From NCBI RefSeq assembly GCF_910592395.1, contig NC_088309.1:21328599-21392598 (forward strand): DNA of 64,000 nucleotides, written 5' to 3'. Shown in pieces: positions 34,430-45,499 of this stretch. This stretch comes from Lineus longissimus (lineage: Eukaryota; Nemertea; Pilidiophora; Heteronemertea; Lineidae). Position 1 is the stretch's first letter. Every line of letters begins with the position of its first letter. Under the pieces are notes generated by a model, which was not told the DNA's origin, did not search any database, and worked only from the letters and a program-made list of their open reading frames with translations. Both the position numbers and the translations under genes were made by a program.

Positions 34430-37400
34430 TTCGCGTCCGGGCAAGAGCGAATATCGCTGAAGAATAGAGTCGGATAAAGACCAATCTAGCAGTTCGTATG
34501 TTCTGGTGATCTGATCATATCATCGACATGTAGTAAAGCCTCATTAGAAAGAAACCTTACATAACCATCTGAAAAAATTGTCAGAAATACCTACCTTCTT
34601 GATCTACTTTCTTCCGCAATTGGTAAAGGAAGACGTATTGTAAGCCGGTCGAACCCTGCTTCACTTCAGCCAAGCGGATTTTGCTGCTCGTTTTTTTCAA
34701 AATGGGTTAAAAGAGGACTTACGTGTAAAACAACAGCCATCCCAAATTAGGTGATAATATCAATTTCTTGCGAGATGTCTCTCTAAAGTCGTGAAAACTA
34801 TATATGTCTTACCAGAAGAAGAAAAAAGACCACAATCCTATTGAAACCCAAGTACATGTAATAGTAGTAAGACGTTACTTTTAATGCAAAAAACATAACC
34901 GAAACGACAGAAAAGTTCCATTTACTCCTAAAGACCTGAAGTGAATTCAGGTTTTAACATCTGAACTCGAAATTAAAGGTTATACTGTTGGAAGGTGTAT
35001 AACGACCGAGTCAAATATTTCTCTGTCACCCTTCCATCCATCAAGAAAACGAAAACATCAATTCACAAACGGAAGATAATCAACAACTTACCTTTAAATC
35101 TGAATCTTGTCTCGGTACCTTATCTCTGACTTTTCTTGCCTCCTCGTATTATACTAATCCTCTGTGCCAGTGTCCACTCCTTTCTCAAGTCGTAGCTCAA
35201 TGACGCCCCCGTATTCTTGAATGAACAGGCAACGGCGTGGTCATAAAAGTAGTTCGGGTTCTTGGCGTCGTAATACATAATAATATGGGCCAGCTAAACG
35301 TTGCGATAATGCTTGGTTATTTTTTGATGCAGTCTGTTATACAAATGTTGACAAATGCGCTGGAAGGATTGAGACCCACTGTCTTGCAATGGCAATGGCT
35401 ATGATACTGCTAAGCATACGGGTGTTGACATCCACTCGCCTTTTGCCATCATATGCTACAGAAAATAATCACAGCCGGTAGCGAGGCAAATTATTTTTCT
35501 AAAACATCATCGCCGAGCCATATCCCGATGTGGTCATCCTTTGAACGACGTCCATGGTACAAGTATGACCGCAGTCGTGCAGCTATAAATAGCAAAATTT
35601 GTAAACTGGTAGAAGAAATTGAACTGCGTCAGTGACGTGTGGTTCGTGTCGTTCAGATTTCCTGAAGCTACAGCGTGCAACGATGATCACTGGTATAGTT
35701 ATCGCGATTTCAATCATGTTTGCTGGTGTTCGGTAAGTAGCCTTTGTTTGCTTTAGCTTACTGTTAGTTGCAACGGGTACGTAGCGCACTGAAACTAAAA
35801 TCAAACATGGCATAGGATCTGAATCCGAATCCTCGTCTATTCCAAGAATATAAAATAGTCTTAAAGGGACACTATAGGAAGCTGCTAGGCAGGCAAGATA
35901 GAGTTACACAAAGTCGCCAATAGGGGGCTCTCCCATTTCACATTTTTCAAATCTATTCACGCTTCAATGAATATATTTAGCCTAGTGCTGAATCTAATAT
36001 GACCCAGTGCCCTTACGGTGCATATTAGTCACATAAGATGGGCAATTTGACCCCCGCCGTTGCTCCTGTCTATAGTCCCCCTTTAATGAGGCAGGCAGGG
36101 AGGGGGGGAGGGGGCTATCAAAGATGTCCGAGATCTGGTGCTGCATATTAAGGCGCATGGCACTACAAGTTGATGTACATCTCAACTTGAGGATAGCTTC
36201 CGTGACATGATTTTCTAAAAAACGCAATTGCTCAGTAACGACCATGCAAACCGAGTACACTGACGTATACGCTCGAGCTCGAGACTATTCACAGCGCCAC
36301 CACCCACATGCAGCGCTATCTTCTCCATGATGCATGCATCATGTTTCAAAGGTAAAAAACATGCCTTGCGTCATCTGACCAGAGATTCGACATGAGAACT
36401 TATTGAGGAAACTGACGGTAACAACATGTGTGAAATCGAAATAAACGCTCCCGTCATTAAACTGATCGAAAGCTAAATTCTGCTCCTGCTGTGGGGAGGG
36501 TGACTGCTATTTCCTGTTTGCAAAGTGTTTCAAAGTAGCTGATGTGTCACGTAGTGTCAAGAGAGGCTGACTCCATCCGTTAATTTCTGGGGAATTCTAA
36601 AAATATATATAACAAGCTTCTTGAAATTCATACGATGGCTGGGAAAGGACACCCCATGCTTTTTTTCCCGATGATATTTCAACACCCAATACTTAGATCG
36701 AGATAATTCGTTCGAACATCATTAAAAATGAACGCCCCTCCCTACCCCCCCCCCCCTCCACCCTCGTTGGTACATGTAGCTACATTGTCATCCTAACGTG
36801 TCAACGCTAAAAAACGGTTCCGATGAATAAAACTCCGAGGCCATATCCCGATGACGACTTTGCTCTTCTATTGACAGGTTTCGGAGCCGCCGCCATTGTA
36901 ATGGTATTGATCAATGATTCCACGTGTTTTCTCTTTTGTCTGGAACTCACTATCGTCTGCTCTTGTTATTTTCCCCGATGAAAAAAATTCCGTTATTTTT
37001 ACCGGCCATATTACCATGTTTTATTGTCTATTTATTTTACATCACGTCATGATGATGGATCGTCGCTGTTTCGTCTTTGTGTCCTTGAGAAAAGCACTCA
37101 ACCGCACCTAGTTGCTTCTCTCCACCCAGCAGTAAATGCTGGCATTGATCAAGGGCATTGATGGCGAAATATGAATGCCAGTAGCACGGATATTGCACAT
37201 CCGTGTTGACTCGAGTGCGGAGTAGCTCCTGCTCGGACTGGAAATGCTCGACTTTGAAACACGAATGTAGCATGGTAGGGTCATAATAGCTGGGCGTTCT
37301 GAACGATGAAACTGCATTGGATTTAGTGCTTCGGAATTCTCATCCTTGTTATGATGAGCCATCGCTTTCGTTGTCATTGTGCGACTTTCCATCGACGTTT

Positions 37401-38610
37401 TCATTATGGGCAGACGCTTTTAACGTTTGTAAACGAGGTCATATATACGTCAATATCTGCTGCGCGCGCATAAGAAGCGAAAGTTCCTATTATTTCGAAC
37501 TTCCTCATTCGAATTTAACGTAGAGGGTCTCGGTGAAGGTAGGTTATTCATGTTAGGGTTGGCACACTATAGAAACTGCTTAAGAATGTAACAACTGTCG
37601 ATGCTTCCGGTCCTTCGTCCATGGTCCTGGGTTAGAAATTTGTTCAGAGATATGGGAATTCCCCACTTCCGCTATGATATACACCATGTAACGTAGATCA
37701 ATGCAGGTTTTTCAGACATGAAAAAGAACATTCAATATAGTAGGCAGTATACATGTTCATTGCGTGGACTTATTGCGGTCAAATACTTATATATTTTGTC
37801 GAGGGTCTTACAACTATCCGGCCCATTTAACGTTTAGATCAAAGATGGGATGGGCAGAACACTACCGGTTCTTTCCGTCCTTTCGGTGACGTTTGGTACT
37901 TGTACAACCTTTCCATTTCAAAGAAAATTGAAATTGTTAACTACATGTATTATGATTCTGCATGATAACCATCAGCGTTCTCCCGGCGACACTGTCTAGA
38001 AATTTTGGTCACGAGGACAATATAGACGTGGAGGCCGGGGGATGTAGAACACTTCTTCATGCGTTTTCGTCCCAAATCTGTATGGAAAGCGTTTTATGGT
38101 GACTCTGATATAAATGGCCTGCTGCTATCAGTGAGCAAATAGATGCAACCTGTGGTATCACCTTGAAGGAACGGTTATACGGTCAAAGTAAATTCGTAAA
38201 TAGGGTTAATATACACGAACTTTGATTATGCATTTAACGCTACAGACCAGTAGGCATAGTGGGACGTGGAATAGAGTATGATATAGGCCGGTAATAGGCC
38301 ACCCATATGAATTTACAAAATGATAATACTGTATTGAATCTCATGGGGGCAGAATAGAAACATGTCATCGATTTTTATTCATTCAAATAAATATCGTGAG
38401 TATATGTAGCCAATAATTCGATATGATTAAGTCGCTCAGTGTACACAGTGTATCATGAAAATAAATGCCGAAGTCGAATGTTTCACCGAAATGAAGGGCC
38501 ATATAAAAAATTTTCCAGGGGTTTTTCACCTCGTTGAAAGTCCTTTACGGGGTGCATGCATTGTGTTGGCCGTGAAACCCATGAAGCTTTTTCAAAAGCT
38601 CAAAAACCAT
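34430..38610. other. Non-coding stretch, no gene recognised
   Basis: Contains G-rich (36098-36114) and C-rich (about 36743-36760) runs and scattered short frames. No splice-consistent coding series found. Confidence 0.4.
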
Positions 38611-38616
38611 TATTTC

Positions 38617-38624
38617 TATATAAG
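38617..38624 (+). promoter_or_regulatory. Candidate TATA box of the caspase gene
   Basis: TATATAAG lies 112 bp before the first caspase codon. A start site about 30 bp downstream would leave a 5'UTR of roughly 85 nt. A polypyrimidine tract with an AG (ttgctttccttcaaag) just before the ATG at 38736 could instead be a splice acceptor, in which case the promoter lies further upstream. Confidence 0.35.
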
Positions 38625-38735
38625 AGAGTGTACTATATACTACAGGCCCGATGATTGAACTATAATGCAGGAAGTTCTTTCCATTCTCAAAATGTTCGTC
38701 GTTTCTTTTCTTTGCTTTCCTTCAAAGCTCTCGTG

Positions 38736-41700
38736 ATGGACAGGCGAGAATTCCGCACACTGAGTTTAAAACTCAAAAATGAAGTTACAGCAGCTAATCT
38801 TAAAGGTCTTAAAGCTGCGATACAGGACGATTTTGGAGCTGCAGAGCTGGAACAGATGCATGACTTTCTGGATGTCTGGAATGCGCTGGAAAGGTAGGAG
38901 GTGTGAGTTAATCCTGGGTATACATCAAAAAGTTTTCGCACATCCTCAGAAACGCCAACGCGAACGCCTATTCCATTGTTCGAGCTCCTGACCACGATGT
39001 CGAACAATGGGACAGGCGTTCGTGTTAGCGTTTCGGGGGATTTGCAGAGGGCCAACGTCCGCCGATCAGCCTGCGTTGGTGGATTCGCCTCTGACAAGAG
39101 ACAAGACATCAAGTTTGTTCTGCTGTGAGTTGAGTCCTAATGATGAAAGCATATCTTTTAGGTGTACATGATTTATTTATTCGTATTTGTAATCGACTTA
39201 GCGCAATAAGCAATTGGGTACCTAGATGTGATGTAGAAAAGGTGTATTCCTGTTTCGCCTATTCCTGTTCCGCCTATTCCTGTTTCGCCTATTCCTGTTT
39301 CGCCTAATTCCTGTTTCGCCTATTCAAATGTATTGCTAACCTCCCCACAGACGTAGGAATATGAACCTTCCCTTACTGACCGACCAAACCCGAGGAGAGC
39401 CACATATGTACGCATTGAAACAATACGTCAATGGAGAGAGGGACATAATGAGTTACGTTGATGCCATCAGTTACCTTGTCTGACATAATATCATGATATG
39501 TATTTTCCACCTTGTTTGACTTTATATGTGCTGTACCTACATATTATGACATGGGTTTTACAGCTGATTTTGATCAAATAATTATGAGAATGTACAATAT
39601 TATGTATTTTTATCAAAAACTCATGAATTCAGTTTTCATAAAATAAACGACTGCTTTACTCTACTTAATCTATTAGTTTTTACTGTGTGTCAGTATGGTC
39701 CTATGGTCCTATGGTCAAATAAGTCCCGGACTGTCCCCGCTTTCAAGGTGACTCTTTCAAAACGGTCATGGCATAACAAAGTTGATGGCATTTGATTAGT
39801 CAAATTGTCATCACATCGTTAACATCATCCAATTGTCCCCTCACATTTTCCCCATAAAATGGACATGCATCCCTAAGGTTCCCCGTGGGAGAGTCGATTT
39901 ATTGTAGGGGTACTGGAAAGTAGGCGAAACAGGAATAGGCGAAACAGGAATAGGCGAAACAGGAATTTTGTAGGCGAAACAGGAATAGGCGAAACAGGAA
40001 TAGGCGAAACAGGCATAGAAAATCCCATAATGTTTAGTGATCGTCCTCAACCTGCACACTAGTAAAAATAACTATCTAATAGTTATTTTTTACTATGGCA
40101 ATTGCTATTTTTGTATGCCGCTGTATGGTTACCAGTTGCTAGATTGTTCAAAACCATACATGGAAGAATTGTATATTGCATGGCGTAAATTTATTCGTCA
40201 GATTTTGTGTTTGCCATATCGCACTCATAATGACCTGTTACCAGCCATTATAAAGGACTGTAGCGTTCAAACTCATTGGAGAAAAGGTTCGTAAAATTCA
40301 TCAAAGGACTGCGGAAATCAGGAAATACACTCGTAAAGGTTACAGTTGGATTATTATTTGCCGGGAGCGTCTCATCAGTGGGGAAAAGTCTAACTATGGT
40401 GTTACAAAAGTACAACTGGAATAGGGATCAGCTGCCTGATGAATGTATAATGCTAAGGGACATCAATAGGGAATTTTGGGGATTGGTGCATAATAGGGTT
40501 GCCATCCAAGTTAGGGAATTGCTTGAAATGCGGGAGGCAGGGAATCATATTCTCACAAAAGAGGAAATAGACATGATAATTAACTTTTTGTGTACAGGTT
40601 GATTTGATGGAGTATTGTTTTTGGTGTTAGTTTTATTGTGATAGTTCAAGATACTAATGTAAATTATTCAGGATCATCTCCAAGAATGAGAGGTTTTCGG
40701 GTTCGACTCTCAGTCTTACCTTTTACTTTGTTTGCCTTATCGTAAACTTGTATTTGCACCCAACTCTGTATTGTCTTATTGCACCTTATTTTTTTTATTT
40801 TTTTTGTTATCTGTACAACGGAAAGTAGTACGAATAAACATATATATATTGCACCGACTGTGAAATTAGTTGTTTTAACTACCGAAGTTATAGTAATTCT
40901 TAACCATTTTGATGGTAGTTTTTACTACTTAACTAATTAATGGTTTTTTTTTTTTATTACTTTCACAGTTGGTGCAATAGCAACCACCAAATTGGTTCTT
41001 TTAATAATACATTTTAAGAGTGTGTGGGGCTAAACCTTGCATGTGGAAATATTGTTTTTAGGCTCGAATTCTGCTATATAATTGTATTTCCGGTTTAGTT
41101 GTGATGTTTTGTTTTTCAGGAGTGGAAAAATAGCCCCCGGCAATTTACACTATTTGATATCAAACTTTGAACATGTGAATAAAGCATACACGGTCCGTAA
41201 AATCCTGCACAATGCGATGGGCTATGCCGGTACGTGATTTCTTATAACCATTACCCATAAAAAACAAAATTTATGAGGAATAAAGGAAAATGCCTTTAGT
41301 ATTTCCATCCTCTGATCAAGAGTGCGGAGAATCTTTTCAGATAAAAATGAATCTAACATAAGTAGATTGCGTCAAACATCGTTTTCTTCAGAAACACCAG
41401 CTGCTGATAACAAAGTCCGGGGCCAGATCATTTGAACAGTAGCAAATCCTTATGAGATGCAAGTTCCACATTGAAAAATCTTTCTCAGCGAATTTTTGCT
41501 GGCTGTAAAGTGCTCCTCCTCTCGAGTCCTTCATTGGATTGATAATCACTTATGCTTTCGTTCACTTCCACTAGTAGCCGATGAATACTCCAAACCGCAA
41601 CACCCAGCTCGGGAGCAGGTGCCAAAGACCAAGACGACTAAACCAGGTTTGTATTTTGAGAGTGTTGTACTACTGGGCAGCCAAGATAGGGTGACATCTT

Positions 41701-44700
41701 CGAGTCTGGGAAACCTTGGGTTTTGCGTATCAGATGACGTTGGCAAAAGATAGCCTTTTAAGGCAAAAATAAATATTTGCATTTTAAGCCGTGAAAACGC
41801 TCTATCCATAGAACGCTAGAGGGATTGCATATATTCACACCAACAAATTCACTAGTACAGTTGAACCAAGTCCAGTGCTTCTGAAAATAAAACGTAAAAT
41901 TACAAAACGCCACATCGCAGCTGTGTATATTTGCGACTGCTACACCGGCCTTGGATCAAGTATACTAAAGTACATAGAAGCCACTTTCTCACAGTGCATG
42001 ACTTACGTCACGATTCATGTGCGAATTTTCGAAATGTCACACCAATGCTAACATGTATGTCGAGTGCTCCTAGTGAAAATTACCTCTTCGTTCTTCAGTT
42101 GAAATGCGAAGCATGACTGATGCAACAACGTGACTTCCATGCAAACTCTGCCTGCTAGCCTAGCCCTGTTATCTACACTATGCCGTGATATCAAGAATGA
42201 ATAAACACTATGGAAACTTTAATAAGCATAAAATATATAAATTCATATAACTTTGTAATCATCATTCTAATCTAGTCCAGCCAGACAGTGAGCATTGTGT
42301 CCTAGGACAAGACAAGTATTTCCAAGATCCCCGTTATGATTGCCCACTACAGAAGGAGAATTTAGTCAAGATGAAGAACAGGGGCATCATGTTGATTATA
42401 AACCAGTTTAAGAGAGAAAGATGCGGTAAGAGCTGGAATCATTTGAGCCATATTTGATACAAGAATAACTTGCATTGGTTTTGGGTCGTCCCAGGGATAA
42501 ATATTCCCTGATCATAGGAGTTCTTTTTTGTAATATACAGTTTTAGTTTTATTGACGAACTATTCAACTTTTTTTTAAATTCCTTATTTTTCAAAATCTT
42601 TTGCCCGAAAGAGTTCTTATGCTATTAACTAGATAAACTAGAAAAGAAAAGATCAGAATATCGACCCCAGAAAAATTTTAAGGACCAAGGGAATACATTG
42701 TGCTGATGATTTGCAATAAACTAAAAAAATTCTGATTCAGAAACTACACGTACATTTAATTTCATAATAGGTACCGAGGAGGATGTTGCTGCACTGAAGA
42801 TACTTTTTGAGGTTGAGCTTGATTTCCATGTCGACCTGAGACAAGACCAGACAAAGGACGAGGTCATCGATGCTTTAAAAGATAAAGTTCGAATGATGAA
42901 TGACAATTTAGTGGAACGATTCTTTTGTGTCATTTTGAGCCATGGAGATGAGGTGGGTACCTGTTCGAAATTTTATTTAATTCTAGCCTTTTGCGTAAAA
43001 CAGGCTTCTTAAAGAAGCCTGTAAAGAAATATGTCGTAATGTATTCAAGTCTTCAAGATAACGCTAAAAAACGTACTCCATTCTCATGTCACGGTTTTCC
43101 CCGTCAATCCATAATGTATTGTGGGGGAACATTGTGATTGGGAAGAACAAAAAAGACACACAAGACGTTGGTCATAGTGTTCCTCTAAATAGCTATAGGA
43201 TACATCTCCCGGTATATCCTATCTTCCTCATCAAAACACAATTTGGGTGAACACGAAGCGCTATTGGTAAAAATCAACAATGATCTTGAAGATATCCCAT
43301 TCCAGCATGGGATATGGTGTACCGACAGTTCCGGAGGCAAAGAACAACGGATCAGTCTCGAAAAAGAGATTTTACCCATGTTCCGTGCTGATAAACTGCC
43401 AAGTATGAAAGGTAAGGCTATGTTGCTCTATGACATGTATATCATGTTGATGATGATGATGATGATGATGAATATTTCACAGGATAAGGCCGTAAAGCTT
43501 TGACCTTCCGGAAAAAGATCTTACTGAAGCCTTCTAGAGGTAACATGGTTTGAACTGTGGCGAACAAAAATTAGCATGGTAAGGAACCTGTTGCATATGT
43601 CTTCCTGTCGTGAAGTACATGCAGCCTCCCCGGCCAACCGCCCCATTTCTGCTGCAGAGTTTACCGTGTTAACTTTTCAAATACCATTGGCCTATTTTCA
43701 TGTTTCCAGACCGTCCTAAAGTCTTCATTGTGCAGGCTTGCAGGGGATTAGATTACCATAAAGGCATTACTGTGAGTGATGCTGGTGATGATGCTACGCC
43801 TGTCATGCCTGTGGATGACCCTCCTAAGGAGAATCCTGCGGCAACTGAGGCTACAGATATGAACCCACTTTTCATACCGAATGAGGCTGACTTCTTAGTT
43901 GCTTATCCGCAGACTGACGGTAGGTGCACCAATGGTGGCATCGAGAATTATTACAATTTTAGGATTGAAGTAAACTATCGTCAATCCCGATTTCGTATGT
44001 ATTTGACATCGGTGATACATCTATGATTTGAACCCTGTTGAATAGGAAAAGAAAAGCATTGCAGAGTTAGATGTTGAAGGGACTGGTCGGATCTCTTCTC
44101 TCCTCAACAAGGTGCGGAGACAACAGTACATGCATGTACATGTAGGCCTAGGGACTTACCGATAGTGGTGGAAAATCTCACAAATATAACTTATTTTAAA
44201 ATAGCCATGTATAAAACACTGTTTTGTATCAAGATGAAAAAAAATGCAAATCCCGAAAACTTCTTTTTGGGTATCGGACTAGGGTCGCCCGTTTATGAGA
44301 CGAGCGATCATACTGGTTGCGCCAGAGAGCCATTAATATTGTCCAGAGTCCGCGATGCATATAAATTCCCTTTTAGGAGCTTCATTGATGATATTACCTG
44401 TATATAAAATATCGCTATTAATGTGTACCTCGACCTAACATTAGGCGGAAATTTTTGCCTGATGTTTAACAAAACACCGTCTTCGCATTCATCACAAAAT
44501 TTCACCGTACGTTCGGGCCGTTTGCGATTGCGTAAACGCTTTTAGGAGTGTTATCGACTGTTTTCATGTCAAAGTCGAAGCTGAAATTTACTGGATGTGT
44601 TTCTCTTCCTTTAGGTTATAAAAGTTTCCGTAACACTAAGGAGGGATCGTGGTTCATCCAGACTCTCGTGAATGTCTTCAAGGCTTGTTACAAGGACCAT

Positions 44701-44844
44701 GACCTGCTGAGTATGCTGACCGAGGTCAATAATCAAGTCAGCAAAATGTTCGATGTCACCAGACCAAGACCGAAAACCGGTACACCCGACTTGCAGATGC
44801 CATGTTTTATGTCTTCCCTCAGAAAGAAGTTGTTTCTTACCTGA
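38736..44844 (+). CDS. Single-DED initiator-type caspase (caspase-8/10-like), complete gene
   Basis: Eight exons: 38736-38893, 41120-41229, 41575-41646, 42285-42425, 42771-42952, 43306-43411, 43710-43919 and 44615-44844. All introns are GT/AG and all phases agree; the coding length is 1209 nt, 402 residues. Residues 1-85 form one death effector domain, split by intron 1 between helices 4 and 5 (LKGLKAAI; SGKIAPGNLHYL). After a short linker (90-113) comes the protease domain: RGIMLIINQF (146-155), R159-C-GT, the catalytic histidine in SHGDE (H218), the catalytic cysteine in QACRG (C267), and the p10 part with SFRNTKEGSWFIQ (330-342). The linker 270-317 has several aspartates suited to self-cleavage. 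All catalytic and P1-Asp pocket residues seem present, so it should be an active cysteine protease, recruited through the DED by a FADD-type adaptor. Vertebrate caspase-8 has two DEDs; this has one. The exon-3 acceptor could also lie 3 nt downstream, removing one residue. Confidence 0.92.
39050..39483 (+). other. Possible alternative terminal exons inside caspase intron 1
   Basis: Two open segments, 39050-39124 and 39351-39483, are bordered by canonical signals (gcagag acceptor, GTGAGT donor, ctccccacag acceptor). They keep one reading frame with each other and with the end of DED exon 1 (phase 2). They end at a TGA, with AATAAA at 39642-39647. Together they would give a transcript with only DED helices 1-4 and a new tail of about 68 residues. 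The tail resembles nothing I know. The first acceptor is ambiguous (gcag or gcagag), and the first choice shifts the frame. The second exon lies within a foldback repeat, which argues for caution. Confidence 0.25.
39246..40016. repeat. Foldback structure: inverted arrays of a 15-bp repeat
   Basis: Five tandem copies of ATTCCTGTTTCGCCT (39246-39321) face six copies of its reverse complement (39922-40016), with about 600 bp between. The arrays are nearly perfect. This is the layout of foldback-type transposable elements or their remnants. It sits in intron 1 of the caspase gene. Confidence 0.9.
40061..40095. repeat. AT-rich palindrome at the foldback/LINE junction
   Basis: AGTAAAAATAACTAT is followed after about 4 nt by its near-exact reverse complement. 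It lies between the foldback array and the LINE fragment, possibly a target-site or insertion scar. Confidence 0.7.
40105..40602 (+). mobile_element. LINE relic: C-terminal end of reverse-transcriptase ORF2, frameshifted
   Basis: The translation YGYQLLDCSKPY...AWRKFIRQILCLPYRTH...LLPAI matches the standard C-terminal part of invertebrate LINE ORF2. A frameshift near 40285 moves the rest into another frame (RFVKFIKGL ... FLCTG, stop at 40602). The element lies in caspase intron 1 in the same orientation as the gene, and is 5'-truncated. Confidence 0.85.
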
Positions 44845-45096
44845 AAGGATGCTCCCTGCCATGCAACTTTTCATCTTTTTTTTATCTGGATGCACTGCTT
44901 CAATGTTGTTCTCGAAAACCTCAAATGCACAATCCCCTTTTTTATCTTAAGTTTTGAGACAACGCTATATTCTTCTGTTCTGAATGGATTTTGAAAGATG
45001 TTGTAAATGATATTGAACGTCTTAATGATATTACTCTAGATCTGTATAAGGTACTGATGGTTATAAAGATGATGTTTTAATTTAACTCCGGGAATT

Positions 45097-45495
45097 GTGT
45101 GCCAAGTTCAAATTCCGAGTCATTTTGGTATTCCTGAATTCGGTCTACTTCAATACACCGCTAACACCGCCCGCGATGTATTGATTGGTAAATATGCAAG
45201 TGCATGGTTGAATGAGATCAACACCATGCCCAAGTTGAGAACTTACAAATCGTTAAAAAACACGTTTGAAATTGAAAGCTATGTTAAGGTACCGCTAAAT
45301 AGAGAAATGCGCTCTATTATTGCAAGACTCAGAAATGGAAGTTTCCCGCTAAATATCGAAATAGGTCGATATCGTCACATATAACTCCACCAACGTTTAT
45401 GCATTATGTGTGCAAGTAATGAGATAGAAGATGAAGAACACTTTCTTTGTTCGTGCCCAGCATATAATCAGCTCCGCAAAAACTTTATACCTTAG
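45097..45495 (+). mobile_element. LINE relic of a second family, downstream of the caspase
   Basis: PKLRTYKSLKNTFEIESYV and RSIIARLRNGSFPLNIEIGR are followed, after a frame change at about 45383, by CASNEIEDEEHFLCSCPAY. This is the classic KLRTY..FK...RS.LA.LR.G..PL.IE.GR...C....EDE.HFL..CP pattern of LINE ORF2 C-termini. An AATAAA near 45703 probably belongs to its tail. Confidence 0.85.
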
Positions 45496-45499
45496 CATC

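Noticed and set aside
42281-42284. Acceptor at 42280 for caspase exon 4
   Set aside because: It would shift the frame into a stop with the preceding exon. The next AG (exon start 42285) keeps the frame.
42721-42933. Minus-strand frame over caspase exon 5
   Set aside because: It is the shadow of the exon encoding the SHGDE histidine motif, whose phase and splice sites agree with the rest of the caspase.
43243-43305. Longer version of caspase exon 6 starting at 43243
   Set aside because: No AG acceptor is available at the right phase upstream, whereas the acceptor at 43305 gives phase 0 and the expected SHGDE-HGIWCTD junction.
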